Below, one piece after another: positions 1 to 6,196 of a DNA stretch of 7,838 nucleotides. A model generated the notes under the pieces. It saw only the letters and a program-made list of their open reading frames with translations, was not told the DNA's origin and did no database searches. This DNA comes from Sulfurivirga caldicuralii (GTDB lineage: Bacteria > Pseudomonadota > Gammaproteobacteria > Thiomicrospirales > Thiomicrospiraceae): assembly GCA_015661715.1 (NCBI GenBank), contig DQVN01000162.1:1-7838 (forward strand), read 5' to 3'. Every line of letters begins with the position of its first letter. Positions within the stretch are counted from its first letter, which is position 1. The translations under genes were made by a program, and so were the position numbers.

Positions 1-179
1 CACCGCTACAGGCCTGGGGCAGCGATGCACTGCAACTGATGCTCACCCCGCCTCCAGCCAAAAGCTGCCTCAATGGACTGACCGGTCACCTTTACCGGGA
101 CGATAATCTGTGGGACCGCCGTCTCAGGTGGTTAAAATACAATGCTTCCGGACAACTAATACAGGCTGATGCACCATGA
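1..179 (+). CDS. lpoA: 3' end of LpoA-like penicillin-binding protein activator (partial)
   Basis: An open frame enters from the left edge (first full codon at 3) and ends at TGA 177-179, giving the last 58 residues of a protein. LpoA is an outer-membrane lipoprotein that activates the transpeptidase PBP1A during peptidoglycan synthesis. The fragment follows the pattern I know for LpoA C-termini: an Ala-x-Gly-x-Asp-Ala-x-x-Leu segment near the start (AWGSDALQL), then NGLTGHLY (family form near GATG-L), then an Arg-x-Leu-x-Trp segment (RRLRWLKY) and a short polar tail. The stop overlaps the start of the dolP-like gene in an ATGA, so the two are likely co-translated. In E. coli lpoA also lies upstream of dolP, with yraN and diaA between, which supports the call. 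Only the tail is present and the match is from memory, so another periplasmic-binding-fold protein is possible. Confidence 0.55.
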   Translation, partial: PLQAWGSDALQLMLTPPPAKSCLNGLTGHLYRDDNLWDRRLRWLKYNASGQLIQADAP

Positions 180-748
180 AAAAGCTATTGCTGATTGCTG
201 CCCTGGGGTTTTTGCCCACCCTACAAAGCTGTACTGCTCCGCTCATCCTGGCAGGCGCTGCCGGCGGGATAGGCTATTACTTTGGCTCTGAGCGGCGGGA
301 TACGCAAACTATCCGCGAAGATGAACAGGCGCAACAGGCCATGATCGAGTTGATTAAAGAGGCACATATCAATCCGGAGTGGGTCATTGTCAAGGTGTTC
401 AATCACAAAATGCTACTGGTAGGGCGTGTGCCTTCCGAAGAGATGGTGACAACCCTCTCCGAGCTGGCCCAACAGGTTCCCTATGTAGAGAAGGTCTATA
501 ACCGGGTTGAAGTGGGTGAACCTTTAAGCAGACAACGCGCTACGCAAGATGGGCTATTACTCGCTAAAATCAAAGCCAAACTCATTGCTACCAAAGGGAT
601 TAACAGCGCCACCATTCATGTGCTTGTCTTTGATGGCACCGTCTATCTGATGGGACTGGTCAATGATGAGGAAGCGCAGAAGGCGATTGATGCGGTCACC
701 CAAGTGAAAGGGGTCAAGAAGGTCATCAACGCCATGGATCCTTTCTGA
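176..748 (+). CDS. dolP: DolP/YraP-like outer-membrane lipoprotein with two BON domains
   Basis: A 190-residue lipoprotein, close to the 191 residues of E. coli DolP (YraP), which helps keep the outer membrane intact and acts near the division site. Residues 1-18 form a lipoprotein signal peptide with lipobox LQSC (16-19). Cys19 would be lipidated, and Thr at +2 favours the outer membrane. Two BON domains follow, at about 49-114 and 125-188. Segments matching DolP include KMLLVGRVPS (79-87), KVYNRVEVGEPL (106-117) and TVYLMGLVNDEEA (155-167). The start ATG overlaps the stop of the upstream LpoA-like gene, and the Shine-Dalgarno sequence is weak, so coupling is likely. Only 3 bases separate its stop from dusB. 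OsmY-type BON proteins are the alternative, but they are soluble periplasmic proteins, so the lipobox favours DolP. Confidence 0.85.
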   Translation: MKKLLLIAALGFLPTLQSCTAPLILAGAAGGIGYYFGSERRDTQTIREDEQAQQAMIELIKEAHINPEWVIVKVFNHKMLLVGRVPSEEMVTTLSELAQQVPYVEKVYNRVEVGEPLSRQRATQDGLLLAKIKAKLIATKGINSATIHVLVFDGTVYLMGLVNDEEAQKAIDAVTQVKGVKKVINAMDPF

Positions 749-751
749 TCC

Positions 752-1729
752 ATGATCACGCCCATCCGTCTGGGCGGTTTTACCATTCACCCGGTCATGC
801 TGGCACCCATGGCGGGTGTCACCGATCGGGTGTTTCGTCAGCTGTGCCGCCGTCATGGTGCAGGCTATACCGTGGCTGAAATGACTCACAGCAAACCGCA
901 ACTGCGCACCCAGCGCAAATCCTGCACGCGGAGGGCCGATCTGTCCGAACCCGCCCCCCGCGTGATCCAACTATTGGGCTATGATCCCACCATGCTGGCG
1001 GAAGCGGCGCGCTGGCATGTGGCACAGGGCGCGCAAATCATCGACCTGAACCTGGGCTGTCCGGCAAAAAAGGTTTGCAATGTGGCCGCAGGCGCCGCAC
1101 TCATGCGCCAACCCAAAACCGTAGCAGCCATTTTTCAAGCGGTCACCGCGGCGGTGGATGTGCCGGTCACCGTGAAAATGCGCACAGGAACCGATGAAAA
1201 TTGCCGCAACGCGCCCCAACTGGCGCGCATGGCAGAAGATTGCGGCATCCAGATGGTAGTGATCCATGGCCGCACTCGAAGGCAAAAGTTCCAGGGAGAC
1301 GCCGAATATGACACCATTGCAGCGGTTAAGCAATCGGTCTCCATCCCGGTCATTGCCAATGGCGATATCGACAGCGGCGAAAAGGCCCGCAGTGTATTAG
1401 AATATACGGGCGCGGATGGGGTCATGGTGGGGCGCGCCAGCTATGGTAATCCATGGGTGTTTGCCCAGATCAATGCCGCCTTGACCGCAACACCCTGGCA
1501 ACCGCCCGAGCGTGGGCAGGTGATCGACACCATGCTGGAACACATCAGCGGGTTACACGCCCTGTATGGCGAGACCGTTGGCGTACGCATGGCGCGTAAG
1601 CATGTCATCTGGTACGCCCAGCGCCATTTTCCCCATGGCTGTGATGCCATCCGTAACGCATTCAACCGGCTGGACACCCCCCGAGCCCAGCTCAAGCTGA
1701 TCGAGAACCTGATTCATGAAGCAGCCTGA
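752..1729 (+). CDS. dusB: tRNA-dihydrouridine synthase B
   Basis: A 325-residue flavoenzyme that uses FMN and NADPH to reduce specific uridines of tRNA to dihydrouridine in the cytoplasm. The N-terminal TIM barrel shows the FMN-binding MLAPMAGVTDRVFR (16-29), the catalytic-Cys motif LGCPAKKV (101-108, with Cys103 the expected proton donor), VKMRTG (141-146), IHGRTR (171-176), IPVIANGDI (198-206) and VMVGRASYGNPWVF (225-237). A helical tRNA-binding domain makes up roughly the last 80 residues. No key residue is missing and the length is normal. The link to fis identifies the B type rather than DusA or DusC. There is no good Shine-Dalgarno sequence before ATG 752, which lies 3 bases after the dolP-like stop, so re-initiation by ribosomes finishing that gene is likely. 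Its own 3' end overlaps fis by 14 bases. Confidence 0.95.
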   Translation: MITPIRLGGFTIHPVMLAPMAGVTDRVFRQLCRRHGAGYTVAEMTHSKPQLRTQRKSCTRRADLSEPAPRVIQLLGYDPTMLAEAARWHVAQGAQIIDLNLGCPAKKVCNVAAGAALMRQPKTVAAIFQAVTAAVDVPVTVKMRTGTDENCRNAPQLARMAEDCGIQMVVIHGRTRRQKFQGDAEYDTIAAVKQSVSIPVIANGDIDSGEKARSVLEYTGADGVMVGRASYGNPWVFAQINAALTATPWQPPERGQVIDTMLEHISGLHALYGETVGVRMARKHVIWYAQRHFPHGCDAIRNAFNRLDTPRAQLKLIENLIHEAA

Positions 1730-1964
1730 TCCCATCAACCTGGCCCATGCGGTGGAAAGCGCCCTGGAGCAGTATTTCGCCACCCTGGAAGATGAGCAGA
1801 TCACCAACCTGCACCATCTGGTCATCGAACAGGTGGAGGCGCCGCTGATCCGCTATGTCCTCAAGCGCACCTGCGGCAACCGCACCCATGCGGCCCGTAT
1901 CTTAGGGATCAACCGCAATACCCTCCATCGAAAAATTACCCTGTATCGAATCGAGATTGAATAA
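1716..1964 (+). CDS. fis: Fis-family nucleoid-associated DNA-binding protein
   Basis: An 82-residue Fis homologue: a homodimeric DNA-bending protein that organises the nucleoid and, in E. coli, controls rRNA and growth-phase genes. It aligns without gaps to E. coli Fis from residue 19 onward (offset 18). The core matches strongly (ALEQYF at 16-21), and the C-terminal helix-turn-helix covers about 56-77 ([20 protein letters not shown] at 54-73). The start is well fixed: an in-frame TGA at 1710-1712 lies two codons upstream of ATG 1716. The first 18 residues of E. coli Fis, including much of the mobile arm used in Hin/Gin inversion, have no counterpart here. Relative to E. coli, Arg71, Arg89, Lys93 and Lys94 are Cys53, His71, Thr75 and Leu76, while Asn73, Asn84, Arg85 and Thr87 are kept. 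It overlaps dusB by 14 bases with a weak Shine-Dalgarno sequence, so its translation is probably coupled to dusB. Confidence 0.93.
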   Translation: MKQPDPINLAHAVESALEQYFATLEDEQITNLHHLVIEQVEAPLIRYVLKRTCGNRTHAARILGINRNTLHRKITLYRIEIE

Positions 1965-1969
1965 AGGAG
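1963..1969 (+). promoter_or_regulatory. Ribosome binding site of purH
   Basis: AAAGGAG lies 6 bases before ATG 1976 and fixes the purH start. It overlaps the fis stop codon (TAA 1962-1964), so ribosomes ending fis sit directly on the purH initiation site. This is far stronger than the sites before dolP, dusB or fis, which suggests that purH can be translated independently and more efficiently. Confidence 0.85.
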
Positions 1970-1975
1970 CACACC

Positions 1976-3538
1976 ATGAAACCCATCCGCCGCGCGCTTA
2001 TCAGCGTATCCGACAAGACCGGCATCGTGGATTTCGCCCGCCAACTGAGCCACCTGGGCGTGGAGATCCTCTCCACGGGCGGCACCTACCGCATCCTGCA
2101 GCAAGCGAATATCCCGGTGACGGAAGTATCCGACTATACCGGTTTCCCGGAGATGATGGACGGTCGGGTCAAAACCCTCCACCCCAAAATTCATGGCGGA
2201 CTACTGGGTCGCCGTGGCGTGGATGACGCCATCATGGCCGAACACGGCATCCAGCCCATCGACATGGTGGTGGTCAATCTCTACCCCTTTGAAGAGACCG
2301 TATCCCGCCCCGACTGCACCCTGGAAGAAGCGGTGGAGAATATCGACATTGGCGGGCCGACCATGCTGCGCGCCGCAGCCAAGAACCATCGAGATGTGGC
2401 GGTCATTACCGATCCGGCCGACTATGCCCGGGTGCTGGCAGAGATGCAAGCCAACGACGGCGCCCTCAGCGCCGATACCCGTTTTGATTTGGCCATCAAA
2501 ACCTTTGAACAAACCGCCCGCTACGATGGCGCCATTGCCAACTACTTTGGCCGCCTGTTCAACGAAGACGCCAGCGACCCCTTCCCGCGCACCTTCAACA
2601 GTCAGTTTGTCAAAAAACAGACCCTGCGCTATGGGGAAAACCCCCATCAACGGGCCGCCTTCTATGTGGAGCGCGCCTGGGATGAAGCCTCTATCAGCGC
2701 GGCAACCCAATTGCAAGGCAAGGCGCTTTCCTACAACAACATCGCCGACACGGATGCCGCGCTGGAGCTGGTAAAAACCTTTGACCAACCCGCCTGCGTC
2801 ATTGTCAAACACGCCAACCCCTGCGGCGTAGCGGTGGATGAAAACATCCACAAAGCCTATGCGCGCGCCTTCACCACCGATCCCACCTCCGCTTTTGGCG
2901 GCATTATCGCGTTCAACCGTCCCCTGGATCAGGATACGGCCAACGCCATTATCGAACGTCAGTTTGTCGAGGTTATCATTGCCCCCGCCGTCTCTGAAGA
3001 AGCCCTGGCGGTGACTGCCCGCAAACCCAATGTGCGCGTGCTGGCCTGTGGCGAGCTGGGGCAGCCCGTGCCCGCCTGGGACTTCAAGCGCGTCACCGGT
3101 GGGCTGCTGGTACAGGATCGCGACCTGGACATGGTGGGCATCAAGGATCTACAAGTGGTCTCCAAACGCACACCCAGCGAGCAGGAACTGCAGGATCTAC
3201 TGTTCGCTTGGAAAGTGGCCAAATTCGTTAAATCCAACGCCATTGTCTATGCCAAAGAGGGCATGACCATTGGTATCGGCGCCGGCCAGATGAGCCGTGT
3301 CTATTCCGCCAAGATCGCCGCTATCAAAGCCGCCGACGAGGGGCTGACGGTGCGTGGTGCAGTCATGGCCTCCGATGCCTTCTTCCCCTTCCGCGACGGT
3401 ATTGATGCCGCCGCCGAAGCGGGTATCAGCGCGGTGATCCACCCTGGCGGCTCCATTCGCGATGAAGAGGTCATCGCCGCCGCCGATGAGCACGGCATGG
3501 CCATGGTGCTGACCGGCATGCGCCATTTCCGACATTAA
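1976..3538 (+). CDS. purH: Bifunctional AICAR transformylase / IMP cyclohydrolase
   Basis: A 520-residue enzyme that performs the last two steps of de novo IMP synthesis: formyl transfer from 10-formyl-tetrahydrofolate to AICAR, then ring closure to IMP. The N-terminal IMP cyclohydrolase (MGS-like) domain spans about 1-200, with [11 protein letters not shown] (6-16), STGGTY (33-38) and [14 protein letters not shown] (62-75). The transformylase domain follows, with LRYGENPHQ (217-225), the catalytic Lys278-His279 pair in [25 protein letters not shown] (302-318), KSNAIVY (419-425), [11 protein letters not shown] (465-475) and IHPGGSIRD (488-496). The C-terminus GMRHFRH is typical of bacterial PurH. 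Length and active-site residues are complete. It lies 11 bases after fis and 33 bases before purD, which acts earlier in the same pathway. Confidence 0.97.
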   Translation: MKPIRRALISVSDKTGIVDFARQLSHLGVEILSTGGTYRILQQANIPVTEVSDYTGFPEMMDGRVKTLHPKIHGGLLGRRGVDDAIMAEHGIQPIDMVVVNLYPFEETVSRPDCTLEEAVENIDIGGPTMLRAAAKNHRDVAVITDPADYARVLAEMQANDGALSADTRFDLAIKTFEQTARYDGAIANYFGRLFNEDASDPFPRTFNSQFVKKQTLRYGENPHQRAAFYVERAWDEASISAATQLQGKALSYNNIADTDAALELVKTFDQPACVIVKHANPCGVAVDENIHKAYARAFTTDPTSAFGGIIAFNRPLDQDTANAIIERQFVEVIIAPAVSEEALAVTARKPNVRVLACGELGQPVPAWDFKRVTGGLLVQDRDLDMVGIKDLQVVSKRTPSEQELQDLLFAWKVAKFVKSNAIVYAKEGMTIGIGAGQMSRVYSAKIAAIKAADEGLTVRGAVMASDAFFPFRDGIDAAAEAGISAVIHPGGSIRDEEVIAAADEHGMAMVLTGMRHFRH

Positions 3539-3559
3539 CCCTGTAGCTCAGACACCATC

Positions 3560-3566
3560 AAGGAGG
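3560..3566 (+). promoter_or_regulatory. Ribosome binding site of purD
   Basis: AAGGAGG lies 5 bases before ATG 3572 and is close to a perfect anti-16S match. It sits in the 33-base purH-purD gap. No hairpin or T-run terminator is seen there, which supports co-transcription. Confidence 0.88.
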
Positions 3567-3571
3567 ACACA

Positions 3572-4867
3572 ATGAAGGTTTTGATTATCGGCGGCGGTGG
3601 CCGTGAACATGCCCTGGCCTGGAAAGCTGCCCAATCGCCCAAAGTGGACAAAGTCTATGTAGCCCCTGGCAATGCGGGCACTGCGCTGGAGCCTGACATG
3701 GAAAATGTGGCCATTGACGCCACGGACATCCCGGCGCTGGTCTCCTTCGCCCGGGACAATGCCATTGACCTGACCATCGTCGGTCCCGAAGCCCCGCTGG
3801 TGCTGGGTGTGGTGGACGCTTTTGCCGATGCGGGCCTCAAATGCTTTGGCCCCACCAAGCAAGCCGCCCAATTGGAAGGCTCGAAAGCCTTTACCAAGGA
3901 TTTTCTCGCCAAATACAACATTCCCACCGCCGCCTATGCCACCTTTACCGAAATTGATCCGGCCATCGCCTATATCCGCAAACAAGGCGCGCCCATTGTG
4001 GTCAAAGCCGACGGCCTGGCCGCGGGTAAAGGCGTCATTCTGGCGCAGACGGAAGCGGAAGCGGAAGCGGCGGTGCGTGACATGCTCGCCGGCAACAAAT
4101 TCGGCAAAGCCGGTTCTCGGGTGGTGATCGAGGAATTCCTCACCGGCGAGGAAGCCAGCTTTATTGTCATGGCCGATGGCGAGCATGTCATCGCCATGGC
4201 CACCAGTCAGGATCACAAAGCCCGGGACAATGGCGACACCGGCCCCAACACAGGCGGCATGGGCGCCTACTCGCCTGCCCCCGTGGTCACCCCTCAAATT
4301 CATGAACGCATAATGCGCGAGGTGATCTGGCCCACGCTGCGCGGCATGCAGCAGGAAGGCTCTCCCTACACCGGCTTTCTCTATGCTGGATTGATGATTG
4401 CAGCCGATGGCACGCCCAAGGTGTTGGAATTCAACTGTCGCTTTGGCGATCCGGAAACTCAACCCATTATGCTACGCATGCGTTCCGATCTGATCGAGCT
4501 GGTGGAAGCGGCGCTGGCCGGTCGGCTGGATCAATGTACAACCGAGTGGGATCCCCGCGCGGCCCTGGGTGTAGTCATGGCCGCTGGCGGCTATCCGCAC
4601 AGCTACCGTAAAGGTGATGTCATCACCGGACTGGATGCAGCCGCCGCCTTGCCCGATGTCAAGGTCTTCCACGCAGGCACACAATTGTCAGCAGACGGCC
4701 AAGTACTCACCAGTGGGGGACGGGTGCTGTGCGTCACCGCGCTGGGCGATAGCGTCTCAGCAGCGCAACAACGAGCTTACGAAGCGGTGGCCAAAATCCA
4801 TTGGGCGGATGAATACCACCGCACCGACATCGGCCACCGAGCAATAGCGCGGGAAAAACAGCACTAA
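3572..4867 (+). CDS. purD: Phosphoribosylamine-glycine ligase (GAR synthetase)
   Basis: A 431-residue cytoplasmic enzyme that joins glycine to 5-phosphoribosylamine with ATP, the second step of purine synthesis. The N-domain carries MKVLIIGGGGREHALAW (1-17), APGNAGT (31-37) and GPEAPLVLG (71-79). The ATP-grasp region carries LEGSKAFTKDF (101-111), VVKADGLAAGKGV (143-155) and QDHKARDNGDTGPNTGGMGAY (213-233). Metal-binding residues lie in LEFNCRFGDPETQ (285-297), expected Glu286 and Asn288. The C-domain ends in YHRTDIGHRAI (415-425). Length is usual for the family and no active-site residue is missing. Residues 161-167 are a small Glu-Ala run encoded by a hexamer repeat (see 4051-4068). It is the last gene of the + strand cluster and faces the imelysin gene tail to tail. 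Confidence 0.97.
   Translation: MKVLIIGGGGREHALAWKAAQSPKVDKVYVAPGNAGTALEPDMENVAIDATDIPALVSFARDNAIDLTIVGPEAPLVLGVVDAFADAGLKCFGPTKQAAQLEGSKAFTKDFLAKYNIPTAAYATFTEIDPAIAYIRKQGAPIVVKADGLAAGKGVILAQTEAEAEAAVRDMLAGNKFGKAGSRVVIEEFLTGEEASFIVMADGEHVIAMATSQDHKARDNGDTGPNTGGMGAYSPAPVVTPQIHERIMREVIWPTLRGMQQEGSPYTGFLYAGLMIAADGTPKVLEFNCRFGDPETQPIMLRMRSDLIELVEAALAGRLDQCTTEWDPRAALGVVMAAGGYPHSYRKGDVITGLDAAAALPDVKVFHAGTQLSADGQVLTSGGRVLCVTALGDSVSAAQQRAYEAVAKIHWADEYHRTDIGHRAIAREKQH
4051..4068 (+). repeat. Three tandem GGAAGC units inside purD
   Basis: GGAAGC occurs three times head to tail, encoding an alternating Glu-Ala stretch in the ATP-grasp region of PurD. The reading frame is kept, because each unit adds two codons. 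It is a candidate site for in-frame expansion or contraction by slippage. With only three units it may equally be ordinary codon use. Confidence 0.7.
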
Positions 4868-5107
4868 TCCACATATTGCACCAAAGGCGGGGACGGAGGG
4901 TGGGAATAATGACTTTCTCGGCAAATTCATTCAACCGTTCTCTGGCAATTTTGTCAAAGAATACACTATACGCCGCCCCTCTCCTCCTGCTTTTATGCAA
5001 TACGCTTACTAACAACCACTTGAACGGATCATACGCTTGATTTTGCGACGAACCTGAAAGGCACAAGGACCTATACAATTGTAGTTAGCAACATTTTTGA
5101 GGTTGAT
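4868..5107. other. Intergenic spacer between convergent units
   Basis: A 240-base stretch between the stops of purD (+) and the imelysin gene (-). I find no convincing stem followed by a T-run on either strand, so any terminator here is weak or Rho-dependent. It holds a 10-base perfect palindrome, TACAATTGTA, at 5074-5083. On the - strand a frame stays open from about 5078 through the spacer into the purD 3' end. It has only a TTG start and no recognised domain, so I do not call it a gene. It may be the remnant of a decayed element. The left part (around 4880-4920) resembles the GC-rich side and the rest is AT-rich. Confidence 0.6.
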
Positions 5108-6169
5108 TTAATCCCCATCGGCAAAATTCAAGCCCAAGTTAATACCTAGAGACTCAGCCAGGTCTCTTTTAAAATTAGCGGCTAATCGACCAACAGCAGC
5201 ATTATAGGCCGAGTTATCCTTGACTGAAAGAGCCTGTTTAGCATCAGAAATATTTTCTCTTACAAGATCAACCACACTCTTTTTTCCAGCAGCTTCTATT
5301 ATGGAGAAAAAACTAGTTTTTCCTGGCACCCCCTCTAATAAGCTCTCAATCGAATTAATTACTGAAAAGGCATTATCATAGCTAATGCCTGAAAGAGGGG
5401 CTGTCATGGAAATAACATTTCTTTTCTTAATATATTCTAAATATTTTTGGATCTCCGATATTAAGGTAACTAAAGAGTCTGATCCATCAGGCAAGGTTCC
5501 TGATAAATAAATATCCTTAAAGGGTTTTGTGCTTTGACGATACTTGATATTCCAACCATCATCAATATATTGCGCATCAGATTCAATCAGCTCACTAAAA
5601 CCTTTCAGCAGATAACATTTACCCAAATTCTTCTTATAATCCTCAACTATTTTCTCCAATTGTTTATCATTAGAAACAGCCGTTTCAAATAAAAGAACTT
5701 CCAACATCAGCAACCCTTTTTCTCTAGGTGACAGAGAGGAAAAATCTATGCCTGATGTTGCATTTAAGTGCTTTGCAACAAAGCTTCTCGGATAGGATAG
5801 GCTGGTATTATTGATAGGATAGTTAATAGCGTCCCTTTTTGGTAAAAAGATATCATCATTTAGCGGACCAAAATTTAACATCTCAATACGATGCCAACGG
5901 ACAGATAAGGTTTTGAACTTCTCCTGCAGCTCAGCCAATTTTTTTTCAGTCTTGGTATGGCAAAATTCATTTGCCGTTGCCTTAAGATCCTTTGCAGCGA
6001 TCAAGAAGGATCGAATATTTGGCAAAATATGATCATACACTAAAGAAGCCTGTACTTTATTAATATCGGGCAAATATGCCTGTCCCTTTTCAGGCACAAC
6101 AGTCGAGTGCTCACCATAAACTGGCAGAAAAAATAAACTAAGGGAAAATAGCAATATTTTTTTCATCAT
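5108..6169 (-). CDS. Imelysin-family secreted protein lacking the GxHxxE histidine
   Basis: A 353-residue protein with a Sec signal peptide (about 1-19, MMKKILLF then a hydrophobic run, likely cut after VYG), so it should be periplasmic. Imelysin-family signs are an RWHRIEMLNFGP segment (91-102, family pattern Trp-x(n)-Phe-Gly-Pro) and the C-terminus GLNFADGD (346-353), matching the family's GFNxxDGD ending. The family is named for a supposed insulin-cleaving metallopeptidase (M75), but members are better linked to iron, as in IrpA and EfeO-like proteins. Where canonical members have GxHxxE, this one has GLLMLE (152-157): Glu157 is kept and the His is Leu. That fits the His-less imelysin paralogues often found in such clusters. 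The start is ATG 6169, supported by AAAGGA 6 bases upstream. An upstream in-frame TTG at 6190 would spoil the signal peptide. It lies 27 bases after the DUF1513 gene, so it is almost certainly in the same operon. Substrate unknown. Confidence 0.8.
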   Translation of the reverse strand: MMKKILLFSLSLFFLPVYGEHSTVVPEKGQAYLPDINKVQASLVYDHILPNIRSFLIAAKDLKATANEFCHTKTEKKLAELQEKFKTLSVRWHRIEMLNFGPLNDDIFLPKRDAINYPINNTSLSYPRSFVAKHLNATSGIDFSSLSPREKGLLMLEVLLFETAVSNDKQLEKIVEDYKKNLGKCYLLKGFSELIESDAQYIDDGWNIKYRQSTKPFKDIYLSGTLPDGSDSLVTLISEIQKYLEYIKKRNVISMTAPLSGISYDNAFSVINSIESLLEGVPGKTSFFSIIEAAGKKSVVDLVRENISDAKQALSVKDNSAYNAAVGRLAANFKRDLAESLGINLGLNFADGD

Positions 6170-6175
6170 TTTATA

Positions 6176-6181
6176 TCCTTT
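6176..6181 (-). promoter_or_regulatory. Ribosome binding site of the imelysin-like gene
   Basis: On the - strand AAAGGA lies 6 bases before ATG 6169 and 9 before ATG 6166. It decides against the in-frame TTG at 6190, and both ATGs give a normal signal peptide. Confidence 0.75.
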
Positions 6182-6196
6182 TATACACAAGCCAAG

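Noticed and set aside
2201..2851. Open frame of 216 codons antisense to purH
   Set aside because: It is a shadow of purH with no ribosome site or known domain.
3548..4462. Long open frame (304 codons) antisense to purD
   Set aside because: purD is certain in the other strand, and the antisense translation is Gly/His-rich with no domain, as expected from a GC-rich gene read backwards.
4930..4970. Promoter-like TTGACA with TTGAAT 17 bases on, - strand
   Set aside because: The -10 matches only 4 of 6 bases, and it would drive only antisense RNA into purD; it is likely chance.
4734..5078. 114-codon - strand frame overlapping the purD 3' end
   Set aside because: It has a TTG start, no Shine-Dalgarno sequence and no family match, and about 130 bases lie inside purD. 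It is kept only as a possible remnant.
6167..6190. TTG start at 6190 for the imelysin-like gene
   Set aside because: It would put charged residues before the signal peptide and place the ribosome site inside the gene; ATG 6169 fits better.
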